Below are positions 16,917 to 26,745 of a stretch of 64,000 bases of DNA, one piece after another; the first letter of the stretch is position 1, and each line of letters starts with the position of its first letter. The DNA is from Gemmatimonadota bacterium (GTDB lineage Bacteria > Gemmatimonadota > Gemmatimonadetes > Gemmatimonadales > GWC2-71-9). Location: NCBI GenBank assembly GCA_029262195.1, contig JAJCZX010000030.1, positions 561,615-625,614 on the forward strand, read 5' to 3'. The notes beneath the pieces were generated by a model. It was given only the letters and a program-made list of their open reading frames with translations, did not search any database and was not told the DNA's origin. The position numbers and the translations under genes are program-made.

Positions 16917-19385
16917 TCACAAGCCCGTTCGGTTCCACCCGTTGGACGGCCTCCGGGAGTCGGAGGCGATTCGTCTGGTTGGCCAGCGAGTGAACCGTCT
17001 GTTCCGTCCCGACCGCGAACGTGACCAATTGCATTCGTTTTGCGGCACCGTACCTGCCAGAAAAATTTCCGTGTCACCGTTGCATCGTGCAACTCCACCC
17101 GGGCCAATAGTGCTCACCCGCGCGACCTCAAGTCCGCGCGGCACGGCGAAGTCTTCGCCGCCCTCGGCGCCGAGTGTTTCCCGAAGGAACTGCGCCACGA
17201 TGGGAAGCGCTGCCGCGGAGCCCGGAAGCCCCACGCTCGTCCCATCATCAAAACCGACCCAGACACCGACCACCAATTCTGGCGTATACCCGATAAACCA
17301 TGCATCCCGATAATCGTTCGTAGTGCCGGACTTTCCCGCCACCGGACCATGATAGCCGGCCGATCTCAGAGCCTGTCCGGTTCCCCGCTCAACCGCACTC
17401 TGAAGTGCTGACGTAACCAGGTAGGCCTCGGCCGGGTTGTACACCGGTGTGCTCTCCGGTGAATCCTGGGCAATCATCTGCCCGCGGTTATCGAGGACCC
17501 CAGACGAGTGCCTGACCGTTGCTCTGACGCCGCCCGCCGCCAGGACACCAAACGCTCGGGTCAACTCCAGAAGAGTTACTTCCGACGAGCCCAGAGCAAG
17601 GCTCGGCACCGGATTCAACCAACTCTCAATTCCCAGCTCGGCCGCCGTCCTTGCGATCTGCTCGGGGCCAACTTCAACTCCTAGTCTCGCAAAAGGAACG
17701 TTGAGCGACCGAACCATGGCTTCCCTGAGAGTTATGGAACCCCTGAACTGCCCGTCGTAATTGTTGGGGCGCCAGTCTCCCACGGGAGTAGTCAAAACAA
17801 ACGGAGTGTCTTCCAGCCGAGAGGCAAGAGTGTATGGCGACCCGCCGCCCGGAATTCGTTCCGACAAAGCCGCGAGGGCCACTATTGGTTTGAACGCACT
17901 GCCCGGCTGGCGATGCGCGTTGGTGGCGCGGTTGAATTGGGACTGCCCAAAGTCCCTCCCTCCAACCATCGCCAGAATTTCACCGGTGACTGGATCAATG
18001 GCGACCAAAGCCACTTGCAGAGGCGTCTCCTGCTCGGTCAAATCGGGAGATCGCGCCTCCATTCTGGCAATGCCATCCCGGACGGCAGCTTCGGCGTTTT
18101 GCTGAAGACCAATATCTACTGTCGTAAAGACAGAAACGCCCGACCCACCACCACCCACCACAGATTCATCTAAATTGTTTGAGGCATAGGAACTAAAGTA
18201 TCGTCCCGCTCGATTTCGAGCCCTTGAAGTCTGTAATTCGATCGACGTGTTAGAGATCGAATCCCTCTCGGTTTCCGATATATGACCGAGTGAGGCCATG
18301 CCGCGAAGCGTGATGTTGCGTCTTTCAAGCGCGCGTTCTGGTTTACGAAACGGTGAATAGGCGCTCGGGCCGCGGATTATTCCGGCCATCAGTGCGGCCT
18401 CGCCGACATCGAGCTGCGAAACGTCTTTGCCGAAATAGAACTGCGCCGCCCTGCCAATACCGTGAATGGCTATCGACCCGTCCTGGCCCAGGTAAATTTC
18501 ATTTAAATAGGCCTCCAGAATTCGCTCTTTGTCGTAGCGAATTTCCAATGCAACGGCCATAGCCAGCTCCCGAAATTTGCGTATCCAGGAACGTTCAGGA
18601 GACAAGAAAAGGTTCTTCGACAACTGCTGGGTAATAGTGCTCGCACCCTGCACAATTCTTCCGGCCTGTACATTCGCCGCAGCAGCACCGCCAACGCGCT
18701 TAGCGTCGACACCCCAATGCTGGAAAAACCTCTGATCCTCGACAGTCAAGACCGCATCAACCACATGTTGAGGCACCGCGGTAAGAGGTACCGGCAACAG
18801 GTCCCTCATTCTGGGCCCGAAATCGGTATCGAAGAGTTCCGGTTCGAGCAATGCGCTGGGGATGCGACTCCCTTCCGCGTCACGAAGTGTCGAGATACGC
18901 CCTCTCGACAGCCCGGCTACCGTAACACCACCGGGGTCAACCCGATCAAACACACGAAAAGCTCGGCGGCCAATCACGAGGCGGCGAGAATCCAAACTGT
19001 ATTGCCCCAGACCCACCGTACGACTCCGGGTCCGCTCGTACCCCATTCGCTGGAGGCCAGATTCTACCCTACCTACATCGATGGGATCGCCGGGCCGCAG
19101 CATTACCGGGCGAGCGTAATATCTGGTCGGGGCAATTTCGTCGACAGGGACAAGCCGAGCTCGAAAAATCGCCTCCGTCGAAATCACGATTCCACCCAGG
19201 ATGCCAGCTAGAATGCCGTAACGCACCACTTTCCGAACCAATTGGCGGACCTTGGGAAGCACAACCGCGCGCCGTCGGGCAGCCTTGCGACGAAGCCCCA
19301 CCTTTTTGGGCGCAGCCGTCACCGGGCCAGAAATCCACGGAATTCCCACAGCTACTTCGAAAAGGGTGTTGTTGTCCTGAGACAT
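16917..19385 (-). CDS. Bifunctional penicillin-binding protein, class A (PBP1b-like)
   Basis: An 822-residue inner-membrane enzyme that polymerises and cross-links peptidoglycan. It has a basic cytosolic N-terminus, one TM (about 57-72) and a UB2H-like domain (about 90-185). The glycosyltransferase spans about 195-370, with catalytic Glu216 in VEDQRF and the GASTITQQLSKNLFL motif. The transpeptidase follows with SxxK at 496-499 (GSAFK), SLN at 560-562 and KSGT at 685-688. The UB2H domain favours an MrcB/PBP1b relation. After the transpeptidase, a short C-terminal tail is strikingly Arg-rich (RSRSGRNRRFTRWPTRR). No accessory gene is adjacent. Confidence 0.95.
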   Translation of the reverse strand: MSQDNNTLFEVAVGIPWISGPVTAAPKKVGLRRKAARRRAVVLPKVRQLVRKVVRYGILAGILGGIVISTEAIFRARLVPVDEIAPTRYYARPVMLRPGDPIDVGRVESGLQRMGYERTRSRTVGLGQYSLDSRRLVIGRRAFRVFDRVDPGGVTVAGLSRGRISTLRDAEGSRIPSALLEPELFDTDFGPRMRDLLPVPLTAVPQHVVDAVLTVEDQRFFQHWGVDAKRVGGAAAANVQAGRIVQGASTITQQLSKNLFLSPERSWIRKFRELAMAVALEIRYDKERILEAYLNEIYLGQDGSIAIHGIGRAAQFYFGKDVSQLDVGEAALMAGIIRGPSAYSPFRKPERALERRNITLRGMASLGHISETERDSISNTSIELQTSRARNRAGRYFSSYASNNLDESVVGGGGSGVSVFTTVDIGLQQNAEAAVRDGIARMEARSPDLTEQETPLQVALVAIDPVTGEILAMVGGRDFGQSQFNRATNAHRQPGSAFKPIVALAALSERIPGGGSPYTLASRLEDTPFVLTTPVGDWRPNNYDGQFRGSITLREAMVRSLNVPFARLGVEVGPEQIARTAAELGIESWLNPVPSLALGSSEVTLLELTRAFGVLAAGGVRATVRHSSGVLDNRGQMIAQDSPESTPVYNPAEAYLVTSALQSAVERGTGQALRSAGYHGPVAGKSGTTNDYRDAWFIGYTPELVVGVWVGFDDGTSVGLPGSAAALPIVAQFLRETLGAEGGEDFAVPRGLEVARVSTIGPGGVARCNGDTEIFLAGTVPQNECNWSRSRSGRNRRFTRWPTRRIASDSRRPSNGWNRTGL

Positions 19386-19505
19386 ATCTACCGATCGTTG
19401 GACGGAGTTAGCGCTTCACCAACTTTGACGCGGTAAGTCCCGGAAACGTTGGAGGATAGAATGCCGAACGCGGAGTGCAGAATTTAGAATGTGCTCGATC
19501 CAAGC

Positions 19506-19574
19506 CCGTCTTGTAAAGACGGATCGCACCGGCAGGGTGCGGCCGAGCCGCGGTTTTAACCGCGGACCGGCCGC
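19506..19574. repeat. Cluster of three perfect hairpins between two genes
   Basis: Three consecutive stem-loops: CCGTCTT/AAGACGG (19506-19522), CGCACC/GGTGCG (19525-19541) and a two-tier stem GCGGCC..CCGCGGTT/AACCGCGG..GGCCGC (19539-19574). They lie just downstream of the S46 peptidase stop and upstream of the PBP gene. They could terminate or stabilise the peptidase transcript, or be a REP-like element. There is no U-run. Confidence 0.6.
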
Positions 19575-19586
19575 AAACTCAAGTAA

Positions 19587-21719
19587 TTATTCCTGGGCCG
19601 CGTCTGCCTCGGCCTCAGTCCTATAGAATCTGCCAGTGGTGATTTCGGCAACGATTCTGTCAGCTTCATAGACGTTTTCGAGCACCGCCCGAATTGCTCG
19701 GACATCCACCATGACGTTACGACCACGTTCCGGAAGGTAGATATAATCGCGCGACAGACCTTCCATATTTCGATCAAAATTTAGCCCGACTAGCTTGAGA
19801 TCCGGCGTTACCGCAGGCGAACCGGAGTTTCCACCGTAGGTATCAGCAGTAGAAACGAAATTCAGCGGCGTGCCGAGATCCAGCCCTTCGGGTGGAGTCT
19901 GCCATTGCTCCGGGAGCGCCCAATCAAAAGCTCCTTCGTGAGCGTAGTAGCGGTTGTACAACCCGAAGAACGTGGTGAACGGCGGAGCAACTGTACCATT
20001 GTATGAGTAGGGCTTAACTACCCCGTCAGTTATCCTCGGGGAGAAGGTTGCATCGGGAGCAAGTTCGCTGCCGTACACCTCGAATCGAGCTCTGCCCAAT
20101 TCAGCCGCCAATTCCCGTTCCCTCCTGGAAAGTGCTCCAAACTCCCGCAGGTACTCCGTGTAAAGCGGAGCCATGCGTCCGGCGATCTGGATGGCAGGAT
20201 CACTGGCCTCAAGCCTGCCTGCATTCACCGCTGCCGCAGTCAGCCCAGCTTCCGCCAAAGTGGAATTGGCGAGCAGGTTCTCGGCGGCGGCGGCAGGTGA
20301 CATTCCCCGCAGGGCAGCACGGGTCAATTCGTGATTAGATCCATAGTATCGTTCGAAATCTTTGAACCGTTCAGTCAGATAGCGGCGCTCCAGATCCCTC
20401 GGCAGGTCGTTAACGGCCAGGAGCCACTCACGATAAACAGACTCGGAATCTGCAGGAGCGCTCAGATATCTCAGAGCAGCGCCGGCTCTCCGAAGAGTCG
20501 CGGAAGAGTAGACCCCACTCGTAATTGACCTGAACGCACCATAGGGTGCGCCGTAGACCATTTTCGCAACCTGGATTTCTGCAATTTCGTCAAATATCGC
20601 TGCGAATTGTGTCTCCAGGTCAGAGTCCTCCACAATCGCGGTGCGCAGGTTGTTTTCTGCATCCTGACGGCGGGCGATAATGACCGGGGTGTTTAACGCT
20701 GCGAGGCGACCAGTACTGGCCTTGAGTGAATTTGACAGCCCGAACATCCTGTTGCGCACATCGAAAGCCTCGGCTTCTTCCGGTTCGGCTTGCCAATACT
20801 CAGCTAACGCATTCAGCCTCGTGTCCAGAAAATTCAAGCTCGCTGGCAAAACAACGTCGTGCTGGAATTCCAATTGAGCCATGGTGGTCAAACGACTGGT
20901 GGGGCCGGGGTTTCCGATCACAAAGACAGGATCGCCTTCCCGAACACCGTCACCCCATCCGAAGAAATGCTCAGGGTTGTAAGGCTCCCCGTCCAGGTCA
21001 TAGACTCTCAGGAATGCGAAATCTAAGGCGTAGCGGGGGTAAGTGAAGTTGTCGGGATCACCGCCGAAGAAACCGAGTTGCAACTCAACGGCGAACACCA
21101 GACGCACGTCGGTAAACCTGCCGAATGTATAAGCCGAATACCGTCCGCCATTGTAAAGAGGAACTATCTGAACCCAGATCGAATCGGGGCCGTTTCGTTC
21201 CACTGACAACAGCCGATCCCTCACCTCGGCGATAACTTCTGCGCGCGCCGCATCGCGACCTTCTTCGGAGTCAGCGACGTCCATCGCCTCGAACACCTCG
21301 TCAGAGATATCCTCGATGGCCAGAAGTTGGTCAGCATAGTATCCCGGAATGCGTCGTTCGTCTTCCAGGGTGGAGGCGTAGAACCCGTTGTCCAACAAAC
21401 CTTCATCACCTCGACTGACCTGAGCAACCCTGCCCCGTACACAGTGATGATTGGTCGCCAGCAGTCCATTACTTGAGACAAAAGACGCGGAACATCCCGG
21501 AATGCGAAGTGCCGCCATCCGGGCCCTCTCAAACCAGGCCTCGTTGGCGTCGAAACCGTACGTTTCGGTGAAGTAATCCGATGGGGCATATTCGAAGGTC
21601 CACATCTTCCCGGCGTCGAAGCGACCGGCCCGCTCTCCCTCTTGAGCACTCAAACCCGTCGGGGAAGACAACACGACAAAAGCGAGAAGAACGCTATATA
21701 AAATGGTCTTGGTTTTCAT
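19587..21719 (-). CDS. S46 family dipeptidyl-peptidase, DPP11-like
   Basis: A 710-residue exported serine peptidase that removes dipeptides from peptide N-termini in the periplasm. The start ATG 21719 has GGGAG upstream and begins a clear signal peptide (MKTKTILYSVLLAF...LSAQ); the frame extends further upstream without a signal. The catalytic His lies in TNHHC (91-92) and the nucleophile Ser632 in GGNSGSPAV. The residue 18 after the serine is Arg650 (LNFDRN). In the S46 family this position is Arg in DPP11 (Asp/Glu at P1) and Gly in DPP7, so acidic specificity is predicted. It is divergent from an M28 peptidase. Confidence 0.95.
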   Translation of the reverse strand: MKTKTILYSVLLAFVVLSSPTGLSAQEGERAGRFDAGKMWTFEYAPSDYFTETYGFDANEAWFERARMAALRIPGCSASFVSSNGLLATNHHCVRGRVAQVSRGDEGLLDNGFYASTLEDERRIPGYYADQLLAIEDISDEVFEAMDVADSEEGRDAARAEVIAEVRDRLLSVERNGPDSIWVQIVPLYNGGRYSAYTFGRFTDVRLVFAVELQLGFFGGDPDNFTYPRYALDFAFLRVYDLDGEPYNPEHFFGWGDGVREGDPVFVIGNPGPTSRLTTMAQLEFQHDVVLPASLNFLDTRLNALAEYWQAEPEEAEAFDVRNRMFGLSNSLKASTGRLAALNTPVIIARRQDAENNLRTAIVEDSDLETQFAAIFDEIAEIQVAKMVYGAPYGAFRSITSGVYSSATLRRAGAALRYLSAPADSESVYREWLLAVNDLPRDLERRYLTERFKDFERYYGSNHELTRAALRGMSPAAAAENLLANSTLAEAGLTAAAVNAGRLEASDPAIQIAGRMAPLYTEYLREFGALSRRERELAAELGRARFEVYGSELAPDATFSPRITDGVVKPYSYNGTVAPPFTTFFGLYNRYYAHEGAFDWALPEQWQTPPEGLDLGTPLNFVSTADTYGGNSGSPAVTPDLKLVGLNFDRNMEGLSRDYIYLPERGRNVMVDVRAIRAVLENVYEADRIVAEITTGRFYRTEAEADAAQE

Positions 21720-21888
21720 GACTCCCTCATTTTGTTTTCCGCCCCACGCAGGGCGGTTCGTACAATGCCTTGGCATCGCGTAGTATCGGGGGGACAAACA
21801 AGCTGAACCAGAAAAACGACGTCCAGTTACCGTCCACCGATAAAAATAACATCTCCACCGATCTATGTCCCCTTTTTTTCGCCTCACA

Positions 21889-21918
21889 TTGAAACAGTTT
21901 CTTCGTATGGGGTATGTT
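21889..21918 (+). promoter_or_regulatory. Candidate promoter TTGAAA-18-TATGTT
   Basis: A sigma-70-like match, 30 bp upstream of the M28 gene's ATG at 21948, which has GGAG at a good distance. It lies in the divergent spacer with the S46 gene. A weak call by eye. Confidence 0.35.
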
Positions 21919-21947
21919 ATCTCACACCAATTTCTCCGGAGTTCTTC

Positions 21948-23615
21948 ATGCGTTTTAATCCCGCCGTTTTCGGCTTTTCGTTGGCTTTGTCGTTCGGGCC
22001 GGTTTCCGCCTCATCTCAGGAAGCCCAGTACGGCCCCGCGAGTATCAAGGCGGAAACCCTCCGGATTCGCCTGTTCGCATTTGCGCACGACTCGATGGCG
22101 GGACGAATTCCGGGCACCCGCGGCAACCTGATGGCGACCGATTACATGGCAGCGGAGTTCGAAAGTTTCGGGCTCGAACCGGCTGGCGAAGCGGGGACCT
22201 TCTTTCAGACTGTGCCACTGGGACGCGTTGGCCCAACCAGCCGTTCAGGCTTCCGGGTCGGCGATGTCGAGCTTCAACTGGGTACGGACTTCATCACGTT
22301 CGGCACCGCGGTCAGAACTGTTATCTTCGAGCGCGCCATCTACGGAGGACGAGTTGACCGGCCCTCCGAGTGGCCCAGCGCCGAAGCGACAGAAGGACGA
22401 ATGGTGGTTCTCACAGTTCCATCGGGACCGGACGGCCAACGCACCATTTTCAGGGCACTGGGTGCAGTGGTTAGAAACGCCAAATTCGCGAACGCCCGGG
22501 CAGTCGCCGTTGCTGAACTGGACCTGATGCCACCTGGCTTTGTTATCGGTCGGACGCAGGGGCAGATCGTCGTCGGCGACCCTCCGCAGGCACGTCCCGG
22601 CCCCATGTTAATGATGATAACCCCCGATGCTGCATCGACTATTCTGGGGAGTGACCCCGCCACCCTTTCGGTTGGATCTGCGGGTCGTCTTTTGCGTGGT
22701 AGCGTCCAGCTGTTGCATACACCGTTTGCGTTCCCCGCGCGCAACGTCGTGGCGGTCCTTCGTGGTAGTGACCCCGTCCTCAAAAACGAATACATTGCTC
22801 TCACGGCCCACAACGACCATATAGGTGTTGGCCCGCGCCTGGCTGAACATGACTCCATCAGGGCATTTAACAGGGTGATCCGACCCATGGGAGCAGATTC
22901 GCCGGTGCGGCAACCCAGCGACGCTGAATGGGACCAGATCAACTCGATTATTGACTCCCTCCGGGCAATCCGGCCGGCCAGACCAGATTCGATCGGCAAC
23001 GGCGCGGACGATGACGGAACCGGATCGGTCGGCTTGTTAGAGGTGGCACGAGCGATGGCAGCCGCGCCGTCCCGTCCGGCAAGATCAATCCTCTTCGTTT
23101 CACATACGGCGGAAGAAATGGGCCTGCTTGGTTCACGGTATTTTACGGACAATCCAACCGTTTCAAGAGATGCCATCGTGGCCGAAATCGATCAGGACAT
23201 GATCGGGCGCGGATCCGTAGAAGACCTGCCGGATGCGGGACCAGCTTACCTGGAAGTGATCGGAGGGAGAAGAGTATCAGTGGAATTTGGTGATATCCTC
23301 GACGAGGTGAACGCCCTCCAACCGGAACCCTTCGTGTTCAACCTCGAATACGATCAACCCGGGCACCCTCTCCAATATTTCTGTCGAGCGGATCATTATA
23401 GCTACGCGAGGTATAACATACCGGCGGTTGCAATGTCGCGCGGAGAACACCTGGATTATCATCAATTGACCGATGAGGCACAGTACATCGATTATGAAGC
23501 GCTGGCTCGCGTATCACGTTTTGTTCATGACGTAGCGTTACACATCGCGAACATGGATCACCGGCCGGTACTCAACCAGGAGACGAGGGACCCGAATGCG
23601 CCGTGTGTACAATAA
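21948..23615 (+). CDS. Exported M28 family zinc peptidase (first)
   Basis: A 555-residue secreted aminopeptidase-type enzyme. It has a signal peptide to about residue 24 and a PA-like inserted domain (about 120-265). The co-catalytic zinc ligands are His288 (TAHNDH), Asp354 (NGADDDGTG), Glu389/390 (TAEEMG), Asp416 (EIDQDMIG) and a late His in EHLDYHQLTD. A 50-residue insertion separates the first two ligands. The ATG has GGAG upstream. A second M28 gene follows on the same strand after 113 bp, consistent with peptide scavenging together with the S46 enzyme. Confidence 0.93.
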   Translation: MRFNPAVFGFSLALSFGPVSASSQEAQYGPASIKAETLRIRLFAFAHDSMAGRIPGTRGNLMATDYMAAEFESFGLEPAGEAGTFFQTVPLGRVGPTSRSGFRVGDVELQLGTDFITFGTAVRTVIFERAIYGGRVDRPSEWPSAEATEGRMVVLTVPSGPDGQRTIFRALGAVVRNAKFANARAVAVAELDLMPPGFVIGRTQGQIVVGDPPQARPGPMLMMITPDAASTILGSDPATLSVGSAGRLLRGSVQLLHTPFAFPARNVVAVLRGSDPVLKNEYIALTAHNDHIGVGPRLAEHDSIRAFNRVIRPMGADSPVRQPSDAEWDQINSIIDSLRAIRPARPDSIGNGADDDGTGSVGLLEVARAMAAAPSRPARSILFVSHTAEEMGLLGSRYFTDNPTVSRDAIVAEIDQDMIGRGSVEDLPDAGPAYLEVIGGRRVSVEFGDILDEVNALQPEPFVFNLEYDQPGHPLQYFCRADHYSYARYNIPAVAMSRGEHLDYHQLTDEAQYIDYEALARVSRFVHDVALHIANMDHRPVLNQETRDPNAPCVQ

Positions 23616-23624
23616 GAACGGGTG

Positions 23625-23690
23625 ACGGCGGCACTGGTGCACGGCGGCATGGGCATCATGTCCTGTGCAACGGTGCCACCGTGCCGCTAT
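23625..23690. repeat. GC-rich spacer element with GTGCC/GGCAC motifs
   Basis: The spacer between two M28 genes is made of GGCAC and GTGCC runs and contains CACCGTGCCGCT (23677-23688). The same 12-mer occurs at 31465-31476 in a similar spacer. Confidence 0.45.
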
Positions 23691-23728
23691 ATAACCACGA
23701 ACACAACAAACAACAGGGAATTCTACAT

Positions 23729-25309
23729 ATGAAAAAACCACTGTTCGGAGCGCTGGCGCTTGCGCTGGTCACCTCTCCGCTGGCGGCCCAGACCTTCGCC
23801 ACTGACGACCCAATACTTCAGTCCATTTGGACCGAAGGGATGGACAACTCCGAAACCTATCGGATGTCGCAGGTTCTGTCCGACTCGATTGGTCCTCGAC
23901 TGACCGGCACACCCGGACAGGTGGCCGGGATCGAATGGCTCCTCGACACCTACGAGGAAATGGGAATTCAAGCGGAGGCCGAAGAATACGGCGAATGGAT
24001 CCGCTGGGAGCGCGGGCGCACCCATGTCGACCTGATGGAGCCCAGAGTCCGCACGCTGGAAGCGATGTTAATGGCATGGAGCCCCGGTACAGATGGGCGT
24101 ACCGTGAGGGCCGAAGTGATCACCCTTCCCGACGTAAGTGACGCCGCGGCTTTTCAATCCTGGTTGCCATCGGTTCGCGGCAAATTCGTTGCGATATCAG
24201 CGAACCAGTTGAGCTGCCGACCCAACAGTGATGTCGAGGAACACTCAACCGGTGAATCCTATGAACGCTTTCAAGCTGACCGCCAGGCTCACTTCAGAGC
24301 TTGGAACCAGAGGTTGAGCAACGCCGGTTATAATGCTCGCTCGGTGATTCCGGTCCTCGAACAAGCTGGCGCCGCCGGCATCATCAGTTCCCGCTGGAGC
24401 AACGGTTGGGGTACTCAGAAAATTTCCGCGGCCTCCACAAGTGAAGTACCTCAGATCGACATCGGCTGTGAGGACTACGGCATGCTCGTCAGGTTGGCCG
24501 AAAACAACCAGAGCCCTGTAATTGACGTGATGGCTGAAGGCGAGTTCAACGGACTGGGTCGCATGTCGAATGTGCTGGCGGTTATTCCCGGCACGGAGCG
24601 CCCCAACGAGTACGTGATGCTTTCGGCACACTTCGACTCTTGGGATGGTGGATCAGCCTCTACCGACAACGGTACCGGGACAGTCACCATGCTCGAAGCA
24701 ATGAGAATCTTGAAGGAAGTCTATCCCAATCCTCGCCGCACGATCATCGTGGGCCATTGGAGCGGCGAAGAACAGGGGCTGCTGGGTTCGACCGAGTACG
24801 GCAAAGCACACCCTGAGATCGTCGACAACCTCCAGGCCCTGTTCAATCAGGACAACGGGACCGGCCGAGTAGCTAACATTTCGGGTCAGGGTTTCACCGC
24901 GGCGGGAGAATACTTCGGGCGTTGGCTCACCAGCGTGCCGCGTGAAATCACGCAACACATCGACGTCAATTTCCCTGGCACACCAGCAAGCGGCGGTTCT
25001 GACTACGCATCGTTTGTTTGCCAGGGAGCACCAGCCTTCAGCCTTAGTTCGTTAAGCTGGAACTACGGCACATATACGTGGCACACCAACCGCGACACTT
25101 TCGACAAAATCAGCTTCGACGACCTGAAGAACAACGCGACGCTTACGGCAATGCTTGTTTATCTGGCATCTGAGGAAGAGACGATGATCCCGCGAGACCA
25201 GAGATCAGTTTTCCCCGTCAGTCGCCGCACAGGGCAACCCGGGTCGTGGCCAACTTGTCGGGATAGAAGGACTTGGGAAGGTTACCACAATACGATGATG
25301 GGGAGGTAA
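23729..25309 (+). CDS. Exported M28 family peptidase (carboxypeptidase Q-like)
   Basis: A 526-residue secreted enzyme. The ATG at 23729 starts a standard signal peptide (MKKPLFGALALAL...LAAQ) and has AGGGA upstream; the open frame further left lacks a signal. A PA-type domain (about 130-270) precedes the peptidase core. Ligands are His301 and Asp303 (SAHFDSW), Asp313 (STDNGTG), Glu347/348 (WSGEEQG), Asp375 (NQDNGTG) and the His in WHTNRDTFDK. The late motif and the PA insertion resemble plasma glutamate carboxypeptidase/carboxypeptidase Q. It probably acts on dipeptides or short peptides. Confidence 0.93.
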   Translation: MKKPLFGALALALVTSPLAAQTFATDDPILQSIWTEGMDNSETYRMSQVLSDSIGPRLTGTPGQVAGIEWLLDTYEEMGIQAEAEEYGEWIRWERGRTHVDLMEPRVRTLEAMLMAWSPGTDGRTVRAEVITLPDVSDAAAFQSWLPSVRGKFVAISANQLSCRPNSDVEEHSTGESYERFQADRQAHFRAWNQRLSNAGYNARSVIPVLEQAGAAGIISSRWSNGWGTQKISAASTSEVPQIDIGCEDYGMLVRLAENNQSPVIDVMAEGEFNGLGRMSNVLAVIPGTERPNEYVMLSAHFDSWDGGSASTDNGTGTVTMLEAMRILKEVYPNPRRTIIVGHWSGEEQGLLGSTEYGKAHPEIVDNLQALFNQDNGTGRVANISGQGFTAAGEYFGRWLTSVPREITQHIDVNFPGTPASGGSDYASFVCQGAPAFSLSSLSWNYGTYTWHTNRDTFDKISFDDLKNNATLTAMLVYLASEEETMIPRDQRSVFPVSRRTGQPGSWPTCRDRRTWEGYHNTMMGR

Positions 25310-25406
25310 GAGGGTAAGTGGGAAGGTGGATATGTAGGGAGGTGGGAAGGTCTTCTCGCCTCCCTACGCCAGATCCTTCAATGCAGTAAAAAACGGGGTT
25401 ACTCGG

Positions 25407-26699
25407 ATGCGTTATTCTGTACTATTCCTCACACTCGCCAACGCCCTCACACCTCTCAATTCCGAGGGCCAGACCCTACAAGTAACCGACGTGAAAAGGT
25501 TGTCGGAAGAGCCGCCGCCGTTCCCGTTGGTCGAATCTTTTTTGGTCGTGAACCCCGACGATAGTAACAATTTGATCGCTTCTGCGATGTCGGTTTCGGG
25601 CGAAAGATCCTTGGTCTACGTGTCCCGGGACGGCGGGGCGACCTGGCGAAGCGGATCAGGACCAAACGGTACCGCGTTCCCGGGAGGTGACCCCATGCTT
25701 GCCTTCGACGGGACCGGACGGGCCTACTTCACCACTATCACTCCAGCCCTAAACGTTTGGTGGTCAGAGGACGGCGGTGAGGAGTGGAACGGACCAGCAA
25801 TCGTAGAAGGCACGTATGATCGCCAATGGCTCGCCGCGCAACGGTCGTCTGACAACCAAACGCCGCCGATTCACGGGGTAGCCAAGACTCGGGAGCGCGA
25901 AACCGGGCGCCAACGGGACATGCTGGTCACCTTCGTTTCGCTTGACCGTGGGAGGAGCTTCGCAGAGCGCGCGACGATTCCATTGGACAGCGGTTTTCTC
26001 CAGGTTGCGGCTGATCTGGTGGTTGCTCGGAACGGAACGATGTTTTTGCCATTTTTTGTGAACTACGGCGCTGTGGCAGGTGGGCGGGCGTTGTTACGGG
26101 GTCGGAGGTGGTTGATCACCTCGACGGATGCGGGCCTAACGTGGTCCGAGCCGAGCTTCATCAGTGAAAATTTTTCTTATGGAAATGCCAATCGAGACCA
26201 GGCCATGAAAGGACTGGGCGGTGGCGACCTCTACCTGGATGAAACCGAGGAACGCTTCGACGGCAGCGTCTACACGGTTTGGCCCACAAGTATGGACAAT
26301 CGACTCCAAATCGTTTTCGCCTACTCCAGAGACCGGGGACAAACTTGGAGTGCCGCCAAGAGAATCAACTCCGCCGGGTTTTCTTCGAACCACAGTACGC
26401 CAATGGTTGTCGTTGACAGTGACGGAAGGGTCATTGTGACCTGGAATGATCGGCGCAATGACCCTGACGACGAATGTTTTCAACTGTTCGCATCAGTTTC
26501 GAATGACGGTGGAGAAAGTTTTGGCGAAAATCGGGCGATTTCGGACATGACGACGTGCCCTGGAGCTGGTTCACGTTGGTTGAACGGTGGCGAGACTCAG
26601 GGACTGGTTCCCCTCCCAGGCGGGCGTTTTCGTGTTACCTGGAGCGTCGGAACAAGGGAAAACCTCGCCGTATGGACAGCCGTTGTTCGGATCGATTGA
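25407..26699 (+). CDS. Exported BNR-repeat (sialidase-like) beta-propeller protein
   Basis: A 430-residue protein with a weak signal peptide and six Asp-box/BNR motifs: SRDGGATW, SEDGGEEW, SLDRGRSF, STDAGLTW, SRDRGQTW and SNDGGESF. This spacing fits a six-bladed propeller. The family includes sialidases but also many non-catalytic proteins. The catalytic Arg triad and Tyr/Glu pair of true sialidases cannot be confirmed, so an enzymatic role is not claimed. It follows the M28 peptidase on the same strand after a 97-bp purine-rich spacer. Confidence 0.85.
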   Translation: MRYSVLFLTLANALTPLNSEGQTLQVTDVKRLSEEPPPFPLVESFLVVNPDDSNNLIASAMSVSGERSLVYVSRDGGATWRSGSGPNGTAFPGGDPMLAFDGTGRAYFTTITPALNVWWSEDGGEEWNGPAIVEGTYDRQWLAAQRSSDNQTPPIHGVAKTRERETGRQRDMLVTFVSLDRGRSFAERATIPLDSGFLQVAADLVVARNGTMFLPFFVNYGAVAGGRALLRGRRWLITSTDAGLTWSEPSFISENFSYGNANRDQAMKGLGGGDLYLDETEERFDGSVYTVWPTSMDNRLQIVFAYSRDRGQTWSAAKRINSAGFSSNHSTPMVVVDSDGRVIVTWNDRRNDPDDECFQLFASVSNDGGESFGENRAISDMTTCPGAGSRWLNGGETQGLVPLPGGRFRVTWSVGTRENLAVWTAVVRID

Positions 26700-26745
26700 A
26701 ATTCAGACGAGAAGGCGCCAACAGACGAAACCGCGAATTCTAAGA

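Noticed and set aside
22340..23176. 278-codon open frame on the - strand
   Set aside because: Antisense to the first M28 peptidase, whose zinc ligands are all present; composition is shadow-like (Arg/Ser/Pro-rich).
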